The notes under the pieces were generated by a model. It saw only the letters and a program-made list of their open reading frames with translations. It did not search any database and had not been told where the DNA came from. The position numbers were made by a program, and so were the translations under genes. From NCBI GenBank assembly GCA_003255065.1, contig QAOA01000366.1, positions 287,223 to 351,222 on the forward strand: a stretch of 64,000 nt of DNA, read 5' to 3'. Position 1 is the first letter of the stretch. Each line of letters starts with the position of its first letter. Of the stretch, positions 58,284 through 64,000 are shown piece after piece. Origin of the DNA: Cercis canadensis. Its lineage: Eukaryota; Streptophyta; Magnoliopsida; Fabales; Fabaceae.

Positions 58284-61200
58284 TCAACAATGAAGGATGT
58301 GAATGAATTTAGTTAAATCACATGCTGCCAAATGCAAAAGGTGTGCAAGACACATAACTAGAAGCCCATTTGTTAAATCCATTAGTCCCTCCAACCAAGT
58401 AGGAAAAGATATCACCATAGAGAATTCAGCTTCCCCATGTGATCGAGATAGTGCATCAGCCACTCCATTTTCTTTTCCTGGCTTGTAAAAAATCTCGAAT
58501 TGATACCCCATTAATTTGGCTAACGAATCCTGCTGATCTGGGGTAGAAATCCTTTGTTGCAACAAAAACTTAAGGCTTTTCTGATCTGTATACACTCGAA
58601 AAGGTCTCCCCAACAAGTAAGGTCTCCAATGCTGAATTGCCATTGCTAATGCCATAATTTCCCGTTCATAGGCAGACTTGGACATAGTACTATCCGAAAT
58701 TGCTTTGCTGTAAAAAGCTACAGGACGTTTGTCTTGCAACAGCACAGCACCTATACCCCGGCCTGAAGCATCACACTCGATGTCAAAAGGCTTAGAGAAA
58801 TCTGGGAGAACCAGCACAGGAGCAGAAGTTATCGACTGCTTGAGAGTATTAAAGGCTTGTAATGCATCCTTACCCCAGTGAAAACCATCTTTTTTGGTTA
58901 GGTCTGTCAAAGGTTTTGCCACCTTGCCATAGCCTTGAATGAACTTCCGATAGTACCCGGTTAACCCCAAAAAAACCTCTGACACCTTTCACATTTTTTG
59001 GCACAGGCCAATTAATGACCGCAGCCACTTTCTCTGGGTCCATAGCAACTCCATTTCCTGAAATGAAGTGACCCAAATAAGAAATAATTTGCTGTCCAAA
59101 CTGACATTTCTTACTGTTGACCACAAAGTGATTCTGTTGCAGCACTGACAGCACTACCCTTAAGTGTTCGAGGTGCTGTTGCCATGAGGAACTAAACACC
59201 AAGATGTCATCAAAGAACACCAAAACCATCCTCCTCAAATAGGGGCGAAAAATCTCATTCATAGCAGCTTGGAAGGTCGAAGGAGCATTCATTAGTCCAA
59301 AAGGCATCACCAAATACTCATAATGCCCCTCATGAGTTCTAAAAGCTGTTTTATCTACATCTGAGGTTTTCATTCTAATTTGGTGGTACCCAGATTTGAG
59401 GTCTAGTTTGGAAAAATATTTTGAACCATGAAGTTCATCCAGCAATTCATCCACCACAGGAATAGGAAACTTATCAGGAATTGTTACCTTGTTTAATGCC
59501 CTGTAATCTACGCACATCCGCCAGGTAGAATCTTTTTTTCTGACCAGAATGAATGGACTGGAGTAGGCACTATTGCTGTGTTGAATGATGCCTTGCTGTA
59601 GTAACTCCTGAATCTGCCTCTGAATCTCATCCTTGTGAAAATGGGGATACCTATAGGGCCGGACACTGACTGGTCCTGCCTCTGGCAATAGGGTAATAGC
59701 ATGATCACATTTTCTGGTAGGGGGTAACCCTCTTGGATTAGTAAATACTGCTGGGAACTTGTCCAGAACAGCATTTAATTCTTCTCTCTGTGACTGAGTC
59801 AATTCCTCCATATCTGCTTCACTCACTTGTAACCCTTTTTCTTTACATGACACCTTATGTCCCCCCACAGTTCCTTTTCCAAACACGCTGTGGAGTGTAG
59901 AAAGGCTTTTAGTGTCACTTCCCTGCAACTCAATTCTCTGTTTTCCATCCCAAAAACTCATAACCCGCGTGTTCCAATTAATAACCACCTCTCCCAATGT
60001 TCTCAGCCAAGCCACTCCCAAGATTAAATCCAAACCACCCATGTCTAGTACCCAAGCATCCATTATGCAAGAATAAATTCCCATAGACAGCTTTAGGTGA
60101 GAACATTTTCCTCGGGTAAGGACCCTATGCCCATCTCCCAATCTTATGCCTAGCTGATCCTCTGTGCCTTCTAACTGCAATCCTAGAGCATTCACCAATT
60201 TTGGTGAGACAAAGTTATGTGTTGCCCCACTGTCAACCAGAATAAGGATAGGGATTCCATTAATCATGCCTTCTATTTTCATTGTTTTTAGCACACTCAG
60301 GTGATCCTTCATGACCCCACAAAATTCCCATAACCCTTGTGAGTCCACCACCATGCATTCCCCTTCACTTGCTTCTTCCTGTTCCTCAGCCTCAGCCACC
60401 ACCACTTCCCCAGTTTCACCCACACTCTCATCCTCACCCAACAACATTACCCTAAGTTTTGGGTCAGGGCATTTGTGCCCTGGGCTGTATTGCAGACCAC
60501 ATATGAAACAAAGCCCCTTACGACGTCTCTCCTCCCATTCATAAGATGTCAGATTTTGAGTTCCTCTTCGATTGAATGGCCCCTGTTTGGTTTGAGTATT
60601 TCTCTCCATCCGGTCCTTACTAGGATCAGAAGATCCTGCCTCTCCTATTTTACCACCAGACCATCCCCCCCCTGATTTATAAGCATTGGGTGAAAATGGA
60701 CTGGAATTATATGGAGTTCTGTTTACCGTGCCTCGCACTTGTTTCTCCCATACTTTCTTCAAAGCTACCTCAACATTGCGGGCTAGCCGCATTGCTTGTA
60801 ATCGAGTTTCCGGATGATGAACCCGTACCCAATTCCTGATATCTTCCTTCAACCCATTCACGAAATACCCTACGTACTGCTGTTCGGGTTGTCTGGGCAA
60901 CAGAGACGCAAGGCATTCGAACTCAGTTATGAATTCCTGNTTGGGTGAAAATGGACTGGAATTATATGGAGTTCTGTTTACCGTGCCTCGCACCTGTTTC
61001 TCCCATACTTTCTTCAAAGCTACCTCAACATTGCGGGCTGGCCGCATTGCTTGTAATCGAGTTTCAGGATGATGAACCCGTACCCAATTCCTGATATCTT
61101 CCTTCAACCCATTCACGAAATACCCTACGTACTGCTGTTCGGGTTGTCTGGGCAACAGAGACGCAAGGCATTCGAACTCAGTTATGAATTCCTGCACTGT

Positions 61201-61824
61201 TCCCCTTTGCCTCAGTCCTGCTATTTCCTCGTATGGGTTCGAGATGTCTAACCCACTAAACCTCTCCATTAGTTCCACCCGAAACTGTTCCCAAGTCATC
61301 GTCGGAAATACTTCCATCAGAATGGTGAACCAGTGCACCGCCTCACCCTCCATAGAAATCTGGGCAAGTGCTAATTGCACCTCCGATGGTGTCTGTTGCA
61401 CTCGGAAGAACTGTTCCGCCCGAATGAGCCACCCTCGAGGGTCAGTCCCTGTGAACGTCGGCAACTCCACCCTTCGCGCCATGGACTGGAAGTCCGCCAT
61501 GAATCCCGACGAGTCCCGACCCAGAGTACGACGCGTACTCCGATCATGAACCGACGCGTCGTGGTGTGATCCCGATGCTCCAGAGAACACATGATCTTCT
61601 CGCTCGTCGTCTCCTCCCGCTCGCTTCTCCATTCTAGCCATCATCCTGGAAAATTGATGACGGAATTCTGCTTGCTCCTTTTCGCTACTAACCATGGCTT
61701 CTTGCATGGTTGTCATCGAACGAACAAGTTGCTCCACTTTCGACTCCACGGAAGTCACTTTGTCGTCGATGTTGATTACCTTTCCCTCCAAATGGTCTAT
61801 TCGCACTTTCTCTCCTGACACCAT
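58284..61824 (-). mobile_element. Truncated Ty3/gypsy retrotransposon, gag-pol to RNase H
   Basis: On the minus strand from ATG 61824 come a coiled-coil-like start (EGKVINIDDKVTSVESKVEQ), Gag (WLIRAEQFFRVQQTP, MTWEQFRVELMERF), a zinc knuckle (CFICGLQYSPGHKC), an aspartic protease (LVDSGATHNFVS), reverse transcriptase (YRALNKVTIPDKFPIPVVDE, LDLKSGYHQIRM, FFDDILVFS) and RNase H (FDIECDASGRGIGAVL, YTDQKSLKFLL). The frame is broken once near 58978 by an extra T in a run of seven; both frames then overlap at 58870-58985. The sequence ends shortly after DALSR, so integrase and both LTRs are absent. Residues predicted upstream of 61824 are antisense copia sequence, not part of this protein. A 254-bp duplication flanks gap 60940 and keeps the frame by chance. 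Not mobile by itself. Confidence 0.92.
60686..61194. repeat. 254-bp direct repeat flanking gap 60940 inside gypsy gag
   Basis: 60686-60939 and 60941-61194 have equal length and differ at about three positions. Together with the N they add 255 bases (85 codons), so the Gag frame reads through with one X. Almost certainly a contig overlap. Confidence 0.88.
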
Positions 61825-61837
61825 TGTTGCCCGTCGG

Positions 61838-64000
61838 ATGCTACAAGCTCCATGGCTATCCACCTGGATACAAACATAGACAAAGTGCTGCTGTGAACCA
61901 AATTTCAGCTTCTCCATCTAGTGAAGATCATAATGCTCCTGCTGTTGGCAATTTCCTTCATAACCTCAATTCCAATCAGTATCAGCAACTCATGGCCATG
62001 CTGTCTACTCATTTGTCTACATCTGTCAAGCCTCCTACTGATGGAGATAATCCTTCGGCTTCATTTCCTACAGGTACTTGCTTGTCTGTTACTTTGAATC
62101 CTATCTACTCCTCCAGTAAATATTGGATAGTTGATTCTGGAGCTGCTAGACATATTTGTTCAGTTGCCACTGCTTTCACCTCTTTGCGAGTTGTCCACAA
62201 TGCTACTGTCACGTTACCTAACCACTGTCAGATACCTGTACACCTTTGTGGTGATGTGAAACTGAGCTCTATGCTTACTCTCAAAGATGTCCTCTTTGTT
62301 CCGCAGTTCAAATTCAATCTCCTTTCCGTTAGTGCTCTTGTTTCTACCAGTGATTTTACAGTGAGTTTTTTTTCTGCTCACTTTGATATTCAGGAAGCCA
62401 GCACTCAGAAGATGATTGGCAGGGGTGACAAACATGAGGGCCTCTACATTCTCAATACCAGTTGCATGCATCCTTTTTCCACTTCATCTGTTAATCATGT
62501 TTCCTTTCACACCTGGCACAATAGACTTGGCCATCTCTCTTTTAAACGATTAGATAGCTTAAAGAGACATTTACACTGTGATTTTTCTGGTTTGAATAAA
62601 ACTCAACCATGCTATGTTTGTCCCCTTGCTAAGCAAAGGCGTTTGTCTTTTGAATCTCATAATAACATGTCTCGTTTTCCCTTTGATTTGATACATTGTG
62701 ATATATGGGGTCCTTACAAGGAATTCTCTTATAATGGACATAAATTTTTTCTCACATTGGTGGATGATTGTACTCTGTTTACTTGGATTTTTTTGCTTAA
62801 GCATAAGAGTGAGGTGGCCTCTGTGATTCCTAAATTCTTCAGGATGATCTTCACCCAGTTCAATGCTAAGATTAAACAGTTTCGGTCTGATAATGCTCCC
62901 GAATTGTTGTTTAAGGATTTTTTCAGTGAACATGGAGTATTCCATCAATTTTCTTGTGTTGAAAGACCTGAACAGAACTCTGTGGTAGAACGCAAACACC
63001 AACATCTCTTAAATGTGGCCAGGGCTCTCTTCTTTCAGTCACGAGTTCCAGTTCAATTCTGGAGTGAATGTGTCCTCACAGCTACCTTCTTGATCAACAG
63101 AACCCCCACACCCTTACTCCAGCATCGCACTCCTTTTGAGGTGCTCTACCAGACTACTCCTGACTATTCCAGATTTCGAGTCTTTGGTTGTCTCGCTTTT
63201 GCTTCTACCTTACTTGCTCATAGGTCAAAATTCCAACCTCGCGCTCGTACTTGTGTTTTCCTTGGCTACCCTCCAGGCATGAAAGGCTACAAACTATATG
63301 ATGTTCTTACCAAGCAGGTGTTCATTTCTAGGGATGTGATTTTTCATGAGGATATTTTTCCTTATCATACTGTCACCCCTTCAGCTGACCTCATTGACCT
63401 TTTTCCTGATTTGGTGTTGCCTCATGCTACTTTTGAGCTCCCCTCACCTACTTGTTCTGATATGCCTGCTTCTGGCCCTGTCCCTCACATGCCTCTAGAT
63501 GTTCCTCCAGTTGCACCTCTATCTGCAGAATTTCCCATCTCCACCTCTATGCCTCCTACAGAGACTATTTCTGTTTCTCCCGCAATTCCTCTCAGAAAAT
63601 CCACTCGCATTCATAAACCTCCTTCTTATCTCCAACAATTTCATTGTAACCTTTTACAAGGTTCCCCTTTCCCTTCTTGCCTTACTCCTTATCCTATTGC
63701 CAACTATGTTTCCTATGCTGCCTTATCTCCTGCTCACAGGTCTTTTACTCTTCAAGTGTCTAGTACTCTTGAACCTCAGTTTTACCATGAAGCTGTTAAG
63801 AGCTCTCAATGGTGTGCAGCTATGCTTGATGAGTTAAATGCCATGGAATCAAATCACACATGGTCTGTGGTCCCTTTGCCACGTGGTAAACACACCATTG
63901 GTTGTAAATGGGTTTACAAGCTCAAACACAAGGCAGATGGCACTGTTGACAGGCATAAGGCCCGCTTGGTGGCCAAAGGCTATACACAACAAGAAGGCTT
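61838..64000 (+). mobile_element. Ty1/copia retrotransposon, gag end to reverse transcriptase start, runs off window
   Basis: One frame is open without a stop from about 61839 to the window end (over 720 codons). It starts inside the Gag zinc-knuckle tail (CYKLHGYPPGYKHR), then protease (WIVDSGAARHIC, Asp near 62133), the pre-integrase domain (HTWHNRLGHLSFKRL), the integrase core with Asp at 62700 (HCDIWGP), Asp at 62889 (RSDNAPE) and Glu at 62988 (VVERKHQHLL), and the start of reverse transcriptase (WCAAMLDELNAMESNHTW, then GCKWVYKLKHKADGTVDRHK). Protease and integrase before reverse transcriptase is the copia order. The 5' part of gag, the primer-binding site and the 5' LTR are missing because the gypsy fragment abuts. 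The intact long frame suggests a young copy. The 3' half lies outside the window. Confidence 0.93.

Noticed and set aside
61825..61917. N-terminal extension of the gypsy Gag to ATG 61917
   Set aside because: These codons are antisense to the copia zinc-knuckle region; the gypsy start is better placed at 61824.
1..64000. CRISPR arrays, operons, toxin-antitoxin or phage modules, tRNA or rRNA genes
   Set aside because: None seen. Gene structure and repeats are those of a plant nuclear genome, and the only tRNA-like signals are SINE A/B boxes and primer-binding sites.

Overview
The window is nuclear DNA from a flowering plant, almost certainly a eudicot. It is strongly AT-rich. Its genes have short exons separated by GT...AG introns, and the recognisable proteins (bHLH112/123-type factor, FQR1-type quinone reductase, U-box protein, S-domain receptor kinases) are plant families. 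The intergenic space is full of plant-type small transposons. I cannot name the species. Eight single-N positions (6091, 10444, 11887, 21651, 42596, 53141, 54545, 60940) are contig joins. At least six of them are flanked by near-identical direct copies of the same sequence, which looks like unmerged overlapping or heterozygous contig ends rather than biological duplication.

Layout. 1-14000: gene-free and repeat-rich, with very small LTR retrotransposons (3463-3762, 11320-11540), a solo LTR (10306-10375) and a 2.3-kb block repeated across a gap (3771-8171). 14295-16636 (+): a seven-exon bHLH gene of 467 aa behind a TC microsatellite and a TATA box. 16637-22408: gene-poor, with a 488-bp inverted-repeat transposon. 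22409-25085 (-): a four-exon FQR1-type quinone reductase of 203 aa. 25200-35600: gene-poor, with a possible Helitron end and a 385-bp MITE. 35616-36716 (-): a single-exon U-box E3 ligase of the PUB8 type. 37000-44900: gene-poor.

44903-57729 (-): a cluster of G-type lectin S-domain receptor kinases transcribed in the same direction. One is complete (seven exons, 838 aa). One is a pseudogene keeping only remnants of exons 5-7. One has five in-frame kinase exons but no ectodomain or membrane exon in this window. A 461-bp Mutator-like MITE sits in an intron of the third copy, and a tRNA-derived SINE lies between the second and third.

58284-64000: two truncated LTR retrotransposons meet head-to-head. 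A Ty3/gypsy gag-pol on the minus strand has lost its integrase and has one frameshift. A Ty1/copia gag-pol on the plus strand stays open to the window edge.

The three single-copy genes act in unrelated processes (transcription, quinone redox protection, ubiquitination). The receptor kinase cluster looks like a typical fast-evolving surface-receptor locus shaped by tandem duplication and transposon insertion. I found no tRNA, rRNA, CRISPR or microbial-type system.
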